Assembly (NCBI GenBank): GCA_014730295.1
Contig: WJIN01000287.1
Location: forward strand, 1-12,654
Reading direction: 5' to 3'
Length of the DNA stretch: 12,654 nucleotides
Source of the DNA: Promethearchaeota archaeon
Lineage (GTDB): Archaea; Asgardarchaeota; Lokiarchaeia; Sigynarchaeales; SOKP01
The position numbers and the translations under genes were made by a program. Below are positions 7,135-12,654 of the stretch, one piece after another. How positions within the stretch are numbered: position 1 is the stretch's first letter; each line of letters begins with the position of its first letter. The notes below the pieces were generated by a model that saw nothing but the letters and a program-made list of their open reading frames with translations, had not been told where the DNA came from and did no database searches.

Positions 7135-8286
7135 TTAACTTTTTTTCCTCGCAAAAAAAACATATTCAAAATTATCCTTTTTTTTAATATTCACAATTTT
7201 TCTTTTTAATATTCTTTCAATAAAAAATCCTGAATTTTCAAAATGAGATAAATATATGCTTCTCATACTTCCATAGTTTCCTATTATAAAAACTAAAAAT
7301 GAATTATTTTTTAATATACGGTACATTTCTTCTATGATTTTCATTATTTTATTCCAATAGTCTAAGTGAGATTTCTGGTTATTCAATATACGATTTCCAA
7401 TCGATTGGGTTTTAAGTTGTTGAATTTCCCATTCATTAAATAGATATTTTATTTTGTTTATGTCCTCTTCAATATAATCTATTAAATTTAAATATGGGGG
7501 AGATGTAATTATGGCATCAAAAGAACTGTTTGGGAATGTTTTAATTTGAGATAAATTATCATTAAATAAAATTTTGGACTCTCCTTCATTGATTGTTATT
7601 CTCTTTTTCAAAAAATTATATTTTTTCAGAATAAAGTTGAGTTTATCCAAGACAATCGTATAAGCCGTTTCCTTTGTCATATTTAGTCTCTTTTCCATGG
7701 ATAAGATTCTTGTATATATAAATAATCCTAGTAGATACTCGAAATCTTTTTTAAGAACGATGTTAAATTTCTGATTTGAAAAATCTTCATTATTAAAGTA
7801 TTTTAAATCATATTCTAATGTTGTTCTTGAAATTGTATTATTATATTTAAGTAGTCCCGTTTTGATTATACTATTAAGGCAAGCAATTGGGTTTATGTCA
7901 ATTCCAATTGAATTAAATCCTAATAGAGCAGCTTCCACTAAGGTAGTTCCACTCCCGCAAAATGGATCCAAAATTTTCGAATTATCTTTAAGATTGCAAT
8001 AATTTATTAACCCTCTTACCATTTGAGCGTGAAAACTTCCTCTATAAAAATCTATTCCATGCGTTAAGTAATCGGACCCACGATTAAAATTGTTTGATTT
8101 AATTTTTGAAAAAAGATAATAGTAGCTTATTTTTCCATCTACGCGTTTTAAATATGCGGATTCTCTATAAAATCTTTTAGGATTTTCAATATAACGGATC
8201 TGTTCCAGCTTAAGCAAGGTTTTTTCGAATGAAGTCAATTTCCCAGGAATTATCTCGAAATTATACTTTAGTTTGTTATGAATCAC
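7135..8286 (-). CDS. DNA amino-methyltransferase (SPPY type, N4-cytosine or N6-adenine)
   Basis: The 383-residue enzyme has the SAM-binding motif I DPFCGSGT (107-114) followed by the acidic residue D130 in GIDINP, and the catalytic motif IV SPPY (262-265) in FDAIITSPPYLNLIDY (256-271). The motif order, SAM site first and catalytic site second, is unlike the beta-class enzyme at 9885. SPPY is typical of N4-cytosine methylases, although some tRNA guanine methylases of the Trm11 group have a similar layout. The roughly 150 residues between the two motifs may include the target-recognition part. It would transfer methyl groups from SAM to the exocyclic amino group of a base in DNA. No endonuclease gene is adjacent on its strand, so it looks like an orphan methylase. 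It converges on the hamB-like gene with a 105-base gap. Both key motifs are intact. Confidence 0.8.
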   Translation of the reverse strand: MIHNKLKYNFEIIPGKLTSFEKTLLKLEQIRYIENPKRFYRESAYLKRVDGKISYYYLFSKIKSNNFNRGSDYLTHGIDFYRGSFHAQMVRGLINYCNLKDNSKILDPFCGSGTTLVEAALLGFNSIGIDINPIACLNSIIKTGLLKYNNTISRTTLEYDLKYFNNEDFSNQKFNIVLKKDFEYLLGLFIYTRILSMEKRLNMTKETAYTIVLDKLNFILKKYNFLKKRITINEGESKILFNDNLSQIKTFPNSSFDAIITSPPYLNLIDYIEEDINKIKYLFNEWEIQQLKTQSIGNRILNNQKSHLDYWNKIMKIIEEMYRILKNNSFLVFIIGNYGSMRSIYLSHFENSGFFIERILKRKIVNIKKKDNFEYVFFARKKS

Positions 8287-8587
8287 AGAATATTTTTTAA
8301 AAAGAAATAGATAAACTTCCCACTAAATTTTAATAAACATATATGGGTCTTTCTTAGGTCTATAATAATTTAAAATGCAAATTATTATTGTTTTTACCAC
8401 TCAAACCATCTTTGAAAATATTTTTTATAATTATTTTCACTCCTAATTCAAAATCGAGTTTTTCAGCATAGTTCTAATTGAAATTATGTTATTTTAATAC
8501 ACTTATCAACTAACCTAATCTATTATTTTTGCGATAATATCAGGAACAAAGATAATATATATATATTCAATGAATATTTCGATATTC
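8287..8587. other. Intergenic, no gene seen
   Basis: About 300 bases between two minus-strand genes contain no credible open frame and no ribosome-binding site. The stretch presumably holds the promoter of the SPPY methyltransferase near its upper end. An alternating AT stretch and a 15-base palindrome-like ATATTCA-A-TGAATAT (8563-8577) lie just beyond the end of the endonuclease gene. The spacing is too short for an RNA hairpin. Confidence 0.5.
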
Positions 8588-9313
8588 TCAGAGATACCCA
8601 TTCATAGGTCCTTTTACATGATCCCCTTCCGGAATTGGAAATTTTTTATTTGTATTCTCTTCAAGATCATATTCCGACTCCTTAATATAGGGCATCTTAA
8701 TAGCAACTAAGAAGCCCCATTTATTTCGGGAACTTGATCTTGTTTTTACTCTAGCTCGAAGGTAAGGTCTGCCATTTAATTTGGGAACGCCTAAATTAAG
8801 AATATCTTTACCCATATAAAAGAAGCCTCTTCCCTCTATTTGGATATAATAGACAGAAGGTGTTTTTAAATTGTAGAATTTTTCTATATAAGAGACTTTA
8901 ATATTCTCTTTTATATCAGGAAAATGATCTAGATCCCAATATCTATCTTCCTCATTTAATTCCGTCTGTGAAAATTTTCTCGGAATATCAACCCATTTTG
9001 AATTAATTTTTTCTAAAAAATTAGTTTGATCACTGAGAAAATCTATAAAATCTAAATTTTTAGATTTTGGTGAATAAAAAAATCTCTTATCTTCTGTCCA
9101 TCTCAACTCAACCTGAGCAAAATCTCCAACAGGTTTTTTAATTTCTAATGGATACCTCTCGCCATCATACCAGAAATATCCATCGGGTAAATCTGATGCT
9201 CCAGCGGATTGAGTTTGTTGTAATTGCAAATTCTTTTCCTTCAAAATTAAATTTATTCTTTCCTCATACTTTATTCCCTTATTAGGTCCCTTTTTTATTG
9301 ATTTCCTAGACAA
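8588..9313 (-). CDS. Putative type II restriction endonuclease, PD-(D/E)XK fold
   Basis: The 241-residue protein begins with a basic stretch and GIKYEERINLILKEKNL (13-29), where E18 can be the helix glutamate of the nuclease fold. QSAGASDLPDGYFWYDG (35-51) and RYPLEIKKP (53-61) follow, giving the candidate metal site D41 or D44, E57 and K59 (ExK). The remaining 180 residues are unassigned and may hold target recognition, with a strand-rich segment PSVYYIQIEGRGFFYMG (152-168). I recognise no specific enzyme. Its place, back to back with a ribbon-helix-helix gene and a beta-class methyltransferase, strongly suggests that it is the cutting partner of that methylase. It could also be a Holliday-junction-type or repair nuclease. 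Start choice: the ATG at 9313 opens with MSRKSIKKG, and no strong ribosome-binding site is visible. The D...ExK pattern is clear; substrate and specificity are unknown. Confidence 0.68.
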   Translation of the reverse strand: MSRKSIKKGPNKGIKYEERINLILKEKNLQLQQTQSAGASDLPDGYFWYDGERYPLEIKKPVGDFAQVELRWTEDKRFFYSPKSKNLDFIDFLSDQTNFLEKINSKWVDIPRKFSQTELNEEDRYWDLDHFPDIKENIKVSYIEKFYNLKTPSVYYIQIEGRGFFYMGKDILNLGVPKLNGRPYLRARVKTRSSSRNKWGFLVAIKMPYIKESEYDLEENTNKKFPIPEGDHVKGPMNGYL

Positions 9314-9666
9314 CTTTTAGATCACTTTTAGATAACTTTTTACAGGATTCTTTAAGATTTTGATTTTGTCTTTACTTTATATCTATTAGCATATTTCTTA
9401 ATAGCTTAGAAATATTCTAAGATTTATACAGATTAATATGTCTAATTAAAGAAAAAGCTTATTTGTCTGTCTGTATAGAGTCTTAAAAGACAGTAATTAG
9501 ACACAAATTAGACATATACTTCTTTGAGAAAGATTAAGTACCTAGCTTTATAGATAAGGAGTTAATAAAAAGCTTTAATTTCGGATATTCATATATAATA
9601 AATAATAAGTATATTGATCGTCCTAATATACACAAAATAAACACAATCATAACAAAATGTTTAAAG
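9314..9666. other. Divergent control region of the restriction-modification module
   Basis: The 353-base gap separates the endonuclease (minus strand) from the ribbon-helix-helix gene (plus strand). It contains the operator-like array listed separately, and AT-rich tracts around 9585-9610 that could serve as a TATA element for the plus-strand genes. No credible open frame or RNA gene was found on either strand. The antisense frame reaching into it from 9839 is a shadow. Confidence 0.55.
9436..9517. promoter_or_regulatory. Phased AGACA/TGTCT operator-like array
   Basis: A perfect 12-base inverted repeat frames the site: ATATGTCTAATT at 9436-9447 and AATTAGACATAT at 9506-9517. Inside are further half-sites, TGTCT at 9464-9468 and 9468-9472, and AGACA at 9488-9492 and 9499-9503. 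The three AGACA copies (9488, 9499, 9510) are exactly 11 bases apart, about one helical turn, so they would lie on the same DNA face. The short palindrome GTCTT-AA-AAGAC (9480-9491) sits in the middle. Ribbon-helix-helix dimers commonly bind such repeated short half-sites, and the RHH gene begins 150 bases downstream, making it the obvious candidate ligand. That pairing is inference. Confidence 0.6.
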
Positions 9667-9864
9667 ATGGTTAAATCAAAACGAGTACAAGTATCTTTTA
9701 CAAAAAGACAATGGAGGATGTTAGAGATGCTTCGAGGAGAAATGGGAGATAATGATGCAGATATTGTTAGAAATATTGTACTAGCGTGGCTAGCAGAGAA
9801 ATCTTTCGTCACAGATACAACCAAATTAAAAATGGACAAAATGAAAACTGATCAAGAAACTTAA
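9667..9864 (+). CDS. Ribbon-helix-helix DNA-binding protein, probable R-M controller
   Basis: The 65-residue protein has the ribbon-helix-helix (CopG/MetJ-like) pattern. The short strand KRVQVSFTK (5-13) would insert in the DNA groove, helix one is RQWRMLEMLRGEMG (14-27), and helix two DADIVRNIVLAWLAEKS (30-46). The lysine-rich tail (47-65) has no assigned role. Such proteins act as dimers and repress by binding repeated short sites. The gene is separated by only 20 bases from the methyltransferase start, so the two are almost certainly cotranscribed. Upstream lies the phased half-site array, on the other side of which the endonuclease gene starts. The simplest model is that the protein controls itself, the methylase and the endonuclease, as controller proteins do in other restriction-modification systems, though those are usually of the helix-turn-helix type. 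No ribosome-binding site precedes ATG 9667, so the message may be leaderless. The fold call is fairly sure; the target is inferred. Confidence 0.75.
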   Translation: MVKSKRVQVSFTKRQWRMLEMLRGEMGDNDADIVRNIVLAWLAEKSFVTDTTKLKMDKMKTDQET

Positions 9865-9874
9865 TAAGCTAGTT

Positions 9875-9880
9875 GGTGAG
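9875..9880 (+). promoter_or_regulatory. Ribosome-binding site that fixes the methyltransferase start
   Basis: GGTGAG is a good match to the archaeal 16S tail and lies four bases before the ATG at 9885. This favours the ATG over an in-frame TTG at 9873 or GTG at 9876, which have no such site and overlap this one. Confidence 0.65.
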
Positions 9881-9884
9881 CAAA

Positions 9885-11258
9885 ATGATACATAAAGTAT
9901 TTCAAGGTGATTGTGAGGAAGATTTAGAGAATTTAAAGGATGAGGAATTTTTTGAAGGAATCCACCTTGCATTTTTGGACCCTCCATTCAATCAAGATAA
10001 AAGCTATCGAAAGCATAATGATAATATGCCTGAAGAGGATTATTGGGAATGGATGAAAAGAGTTATATCCAAAATATATGAACTTACTGTGGAAGGGGGA
10101 GCAATATACTTCATGCAAAGAGAAAAAAATACCGAATATGTACTCCGAGTGCTTAGAGAAACTGGATGGCATTTTCAAAATTTAATAGCATGGAATAAAT
10201 TAACTTCGGCTATTCCTTCCAAATATAGGTTTTCTAAAAAATACCAAATTATAGCTTATTTTACAAAAGGTAAAAAACCACGAGTATTCAACAGATTACG
10301 TTATGAACCTCCCTTGCTTGCTATGCATAAATATGAACGAGACACAGGTATATATGTGACCGATATTTGGGATAATATTAGAGAATTAACCTCAGGATAT
10401 TTTGCGGGCGATGAAGCCATTCGGGTTAAGAATGGAAAATTATTTACAGAAGAGGGAGATCGCTTTCATAAGCAGCAGTCTCCCGTAGAATTATTGACCA
10501 GAATAATTCTTTCTTCTTCTAAAGTTTCAGATTTTGTACTTGATCCATTTGCTGGAACAGGCGTTACCGCTATTGTCTCCAAGCAACTGAAACGAAACTC
10601 TATTTCCATTGAATTAGATCCTGAGAATGTAGAAGCAATTAATAAACGACTTGAATTAATGAGAAATGCGGATGATATAAGCAATCTCTATAGCAAATAT
10701 TTATATACCGAAAATCTGGACAAAATATGGTTTGACATTGTTGAACACGATTCGAAAGCAGAGAATTTTGAACTGAAAGCTAAACCGAAAGTGAAACTAA
10801 ACAATATGCTTCTTATGGAAGAAACAATTAAATACCATTTAATCGAGGAATTGAGAATTCCAGAGAATAAAATTAAACTTGATTATCGCTTGAAGGATAA
10901 AGATAATAAAGTTCATAGATTTGAACTAGCAGTTGAAATAGAACCTCAAGTAAATTTAGTATTTCGCGTTATTTATGCGAAAAGTAAAAAACAAGCGAAT
11001 ACCTGGTCAGAACGCGTCAAGCTAGAGCAAAAAAAGATTAAGGATGCTAAACCTAATTTTAAATTTGTTTGTATATTAAGCGGGATCGCTTTTGTAGAAT
11101 ATATAGAAGATCTGAAAACTAATATCGAACATCTTGCTCCATTTTTTGGTTGGGAAGTAATTTATGACCTTCCTGAATTTTCCAATATCGTATCTAATAT
11201 TGATCTAATAGAAAGGATAAAAGTCAAGAAACAAGAACTCATGGATACGTTTTTATAA
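9885..11258 (+). CDS. Beta-class site-specific DNA methyltransferase with unassigned C-terminal domain
   Basis: With the ATG start the protein has 457 residues. Catalytic motif IV comes first, DPPF (32-35) in HLAFLDPPFNQDKSY, then a region that can hold target recognition (about 100-195). The SAM half follows: motif X QSPVELLTRII (198-208), motif I DPFAGTG (220-226) and the acidic end of strand two, IELDP (242-246). This order defines the beta class of amino-methyltransferases, making N6-methyladenine or N4-methylcytosine. Residues about 290-457 are an extra domain with strands and helices (HRFELAVEIEPQVNLVFRVI at 344-363). I do not recognise it and it lacks a clear D...ExK site. The gene follows the RHH gene by 20 bases. 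It would protect the host from the endonuclease encoded divergently. A possible upstream TTG at 9873 would add four residues. The enzyme class is well supported. Confidence 0.85.
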   Translation: MIHKVFQGDCEEDLENLKDEEFFEGIHLAFLDPPFNQDKSYRKHNDNMPEEDYWEWMKRVISKIYELTVEGGAIYFMQREKNTEYVLRVLRETGWHFQNLIAWNKLTSAIPSKYRFSKKYQIIAYFTKGKKPRVFNRLRYEPPLLAMHKYERDTGIYVTDIWDNIRELTSGYFAGDEAIRVKNGKLFTEEGDRFHKQQSPVELLTRIILSSSKVSDFVLDPFAGTGVTAIVSKQLKRNSISIELDPENVEAINKRLELMRNADDISNLYSKYLYTENLDKIWFDIVEHDSKAENFELKAKPKVKLNNMLLMEETIKYHLIEELRIPENKIKLDYRLKDKDNKVHRFELAVEIEPQVNLVFRVIYAKSKKQANTWSERVKLEQKKIKDAKPNFKFVCILSGIAFVEYIEDLKTNIEHLAPFFGWEVIYDLPEFSNIVSNIDLIERIKVKKQELMDTFL

Positions 11259-11507
11259 TCAAAATACCTGTGTAATAACCTAATAATCTATTGAATCCTT
11301 TTATATTTCTTAAATTTAAAATTAATTCACCAAATTAATTAAAAATGGCTTTTAGTATGATTAATATTAATATCCAAATCCTGTTTTTTTGAAACTCTTA
11401 AACTAGCGAATTTCAAATAATCGCCGTTATTTGATCATGATCAAGATTTTTTCTAGCATAATATGATTTAATGGCCAAATTTTAAAATGGGCAGAGTTTT
11501 TTAGCTA
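11259..11507. other. Intergenic after the methyltransferase
   Basis: No credible gene. The stretch contains a run of seven T residues at 11384-11390, which may end the methyltransferase transcript, and the sites at 11418-11444 listed separately. Near 11470-11507 two imperfect copies of an AATGG(G/C)CAGAG motif begin, the second at 11520. This is probably decayed coding sequence. Confidence 0.4.
11418..11444. repeat. 12-mer copy of the 772-783 site next to a 14-base perfect palindrome
   Basis: TAATCGCCGTTA (11418-11429) is the exact reverse complement of TAACGGCGATTA at 772-783. One base further begins TTGATCATGATCAA (11431-11444), a perfect 14-base palindrome containing two GATC sites. Both lie outside genes. 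They may be protein-binding sites or, for the palindrome, a methylation-related sequence. Chance cannot be excluded in this composition. Confidence 0.35.
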
Positions 11508-11690
11508 GTGGAAATTGTGAATGGCCAGAGTAAATTAGCAGCCATTTTTTTCTTACAACCGATCTTCGCTAAGGCAAGTAAAGATTTAAATATTCAGATC
11601 AATATAATTGATGTAACACATGAAATAATTAAAAATAAATGCATAAAAAAAAAATCAAAAATAGGATGTGAAAAAATTAGAAGAAGTTAA
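11508..11690 (+). CDS. Doubtful 60-residue open frame, possibly a gene remnant
   Basis: The frame opens with GTG and no ribosome-binding site. The translation has a protein-like central part, KLAAIFFLQPIFAKASKDLN (9-28), followed by IQINIIDVTHEIIKNK, then a lysine-rich tail encoded by an A-run. I recognise no family. Its position just before a broken frame on the same strand and the imperfect direct repeats at its 5' side suggest debris of a larger gene rather than a functional peptide. No opposite-strand gene explains it. Confidence 0.22.
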   Translation: MEIVNGQSKLAAIFFLQPIFAKASKDLNIQINIIDVTHEIIKNKCIKKKSKIGCEKIRRS

Positions 11691-11916
11691 ATTAAAATAA
11701 TTCAAAATTCAGCAAAATAGCTATCATGTATTAATAGAATCAGATACTTCTGAAAAAAAAGTTGAGATCCCTTTAGATAATCAAAAGTTAAAAGAGAAGG
11801 GAGTACTCTCTGACAATCTTCTGTATTATTCAGAAGATTTTGTACGTAAGGCAGTAGATGCATTAAATAAAGATTGTAACACTAAAAATACAAAAACACT
11901 TATAAACTCCTCTGAA
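11668..11916 (+). pseudogene. Upstream part of the following gene, interrupted by an in-frame TAA
   Basis: Reading from a GTG at 11668 gives ten residues (MKKLEEVKLK), then a TAA at 11698-11700. The same frame is then open without a stop through 12237, 179 codons counted from 11701. A run this long is very unlikely by chance in such AT-rich DNA. The part before the ATG at 11917 reads like protein, for example SYHVLIESD and GVLSDNLLYYSEDFVRKAVD. It has no ATG, GTG or TTG start after the TAA. The simplest reading is that the N-terminal half of the gene is lost to a nonsense mutation. A sequencing error at 11698-11700, or a rare non-standard start codon, would give the same picture. Confidence 0.5.
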
Positions 11917-12237
11917 ATGACACGGGATTGGTTAAAAATTATAAAGAAAAGAATTGAAGAAAGAAATTCTGGAGTATTCTATTCTGAAAAAAAATATTGG
12001 GTAAAATTTGAAAGCCTAGAAGAGGATAGAGCAATAGCTTGGATACAAGCCAATAAAAAGAGTTTAAGGTTGTTTCTCAAATTAGATTACAATATATATA
12101 ACGATTTGAATGAGAGTCCCTGCACACAAAACTGGGGTAAAAGTTTTCCTTCTGTTTACAAAATAAGCTCAGCTGAGCAGATCAATAGAGCAATCGAACT
12201 CATTCTTGAGTCATATTTTAATGATTTAAATAATTAG
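11917..12237 (+). CDS. DUF5655-like C-terminal domain protein, probably truncated
   Basis: The ATG at 11917 begins a 106-residue product, but the frame is open and protein-like for another 72 codons upstream, so the true gene was longer. Residues about 20-104 resemble the small DUF5655-type domain: an early hydrophobic strand YWVKFES (27-33), then LRLFLKLDYNI (49-59), a glycine-containing loop NWGKSFPSVYKI (71-82) and the closing helix SSAEQINRAIELILES (83-98). Such domains often end restriction- or nucleic-acid-related proteins, and their own role is unclear. No ribosome-binding site precedes the ATG. If the ATG is used, only the C-terminal domain is made. Family recognition is from pattern alone, so it is tentative. 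The neighbouring wHTH-like remnant suggests that both once belonged to accessory defence genes. Confidence 0.5.
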   Translation: MTRDWLKIIKKRIEERNSGVFYSEKKYWVKFESLEEDRAIAWIQANKKSLRLFLKLDYNIYNDLNESPCTQNWGKSFPSVYKISSAEQINRAIELILESYFNDLNN

Positions 12238-12253
12238 AATTAGGTAAAAAAAA

Positions 12254-12433
12254 ATGGCAACCCCATAACCAATTATTTGGGAAACAATCCTAAGATCATT
12301 ACCAAGAGAAACAAATTTAACCCTTCAAGAAATCTATGATATTATCGAACAAGAAATCAATTTACAACCGGACGATTTTGAACCATCATCAGATAATAAC
12401 TCGAGTGATCTTAGATGGAAATTAAAACTATAA
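12254..12433 (+). pseudogene. Broken wHTH-like frame with in-frame stops
   Basis: An ATG at 12254 codes for MATP and is followed by TAA (12266-12268). The frame then stays open to TAA at 12431-12433. The open part reads IIWETILRSLPRETN, LTLQEIYDIIEQEI and a closing DLRWKLKL. This is the pattern of a small winged helix often found at the start of restriction-type and related proteins, in which a W-x(2-3)-hydrophobic segment follows a loop before a second helix. It ends before the expected wing. With two stops it is most likely a decayed gene. Fifty-four open codons alone are only modest evidence. Confidence 0.35.
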
Positions 12434-12488
12434 TATAATGAAAAAACTCCAAATATAATGAAATGATTGAATAAAAATTGTTTGAAAT

Positions 12489-12654
12489 TTACTCCAAAGG
12501 TTTACATTTACAAACCATATAGCCTTGGTTATAATCTGAGAGGATCTGGTTGATAATCTTAACAAAATCGTCGGGGATATATGCCAGACATTGAGCAAAA
12601 ATCTCAATCTTATCGTCAACAGTCAATTCATTATCATACTGCGTACTTCTAAAA
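12489..12654 (-). CDS. 3' end of a gene running off the window
   Basis: The minus strand is open from the window edge to TAA at 12489-12491, giving 54 residues of a C-terminus. The text is protein-like and balanced: TQYDNELTVDDKIEIFAQ, then LAYIPDDFVKIINQILSD and GYMVCKCKPLE. It looks helical, with a short Cys-x-Cys near the end (residues 48-50 of the visible part). I recognise no family. I prefer it to the overlapping frame on the same strand between 12428 and 12619, whose translation is dominated by Trp, Ile, Phe and Ser and is typical of a shadow frame. The start lies outside the window. Confidence 0.55.
   Translation of the reverse strand, partial: FRSTQYDNELTVDDKIEIFAQCLAYIPDDFVKIINQILSDYNQGYMVCKCKPLE

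Noticed and set aside
7140..7146. Seven-T run as terminator of the hamB-like gene
   Set aside because: It lies inside the end of the convergent methyltransferase gene and reflects its lysine codons. A role is possible but not separable.
8550..8577. Alternating AT stretch and ATATTCA-A-TGAATAT as terminator hairpin
   Set aside because: The single-base loop cannot form an RNA hairpin and no T-run follows on the minus strand.
9534..9839. 101-residue minus-strand frame across the RHH gene and its upstream region
   Set aside because: It is antisense to a recognisable ribbon-helix-helix protein, and its Ser/Ile/Phe-rich translation is typical of a shadow.
9873..9884. TTG at 9873 or GTG at 9876 as methyltransferase start
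   Set aside because: The GGTGAG ribosome-binding site covers these codons and is correctly spaced for ATG 9885.
9933..10684. Two minus-strand frames (9933-10178, 10466-10684) inside the methyltransferase
   Set aside because: Both lie opposite conserved methylase motifs and are shadows.
11668..12433. Genome-wide reassignment of TAA
   Set aside because: TAA ends several intact genes here (the nuclease gene at 3557, RHH gene at 9864, methyltransferase at 11258), so it is a normal stop.
12428..12619. 63-residue minus-strand frame near the right edge
   Set aside because: It overlaps, in another frame of the same strand, a more protein-like C-terminus that runs to the window edge.
1..12654. CRISPR array, cas genes, tRNA or rRNA
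   Set aside because: I saw no regularly spaced long repeats, Cas motifs or tRNA-like cloverleaf signatures on either strand by eye.

Overview
The window is strongly AT-rich DNA that looks archaeal. The ribosome-binding sites (GGTGAG at 9875-9880, GGAGAG at 2784-2789, GAGAGG at 868-873) match the usual 16S tail. There is a TATA-like box upstream of the nuclease gene at 2805, T-runs follow some genes, and a wHTH regulator is fused to a CARF-like Rossmann domain. The low G+C content, the lysine/isoleucine/asparagine-rich proteins and the tiny DNRSNQLNPNNP-type protein at 885-1025 suggest an Asgard (Lokiarchaeia-like) genome. There is no rRNA or marker gene to prove that, so the lineage is an inference.

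Layout, left to right: (1) 17-733, minus: wHTH plus CARF-like regulator. (2) 885-1025: 46-residue repeat peptide, then 1145-1468: three-helix membrane protein. (3) 1622-2527, minus: NERD nuclease-related protein. (4) 2805-7029: a tight two-gene operon of a PD-(D/E)XK nuclease (HamA/DUF1837-like) and a 1156-residue Ski2-like superfamily 2 helicase (HamB-like), together a Hachiman-type antiviral system. (5) 7135-8286, minus: an SPPY-type amino DNA methyltransferase, tail to tail with the helicase. (6) 8588-11258: a restriction-modification module, with a PD-(D/E)XK endonuclease on the minus strand diverging from a ribbon-helix-helix protein and a beta-class DNA methyltransferase. A 353-base control region carries a phased AGACA/TGTCT operator-like array. 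(7) 11259-12433: gene debris, with a long open frame broken by a stop, a DUF5655-like 106-residue piece, and a wHTH-like frame broken by stops. (8) 12489-12654, minus: 3' end of a gene running off the window.

The window therefore reads as a defence island. The two nuclease-bearing systems (HamAB-like and R-M) would act on foreign DNA. The NERD protein and the CARF-like regulator may be accessory effector and sensor. The array between the endonuclease and the RHH/methyltransferase genes is the clearest regulatory structure, and the RHH protein is its natural candidate ligand. The broken genes on the right are typical of island turnover.
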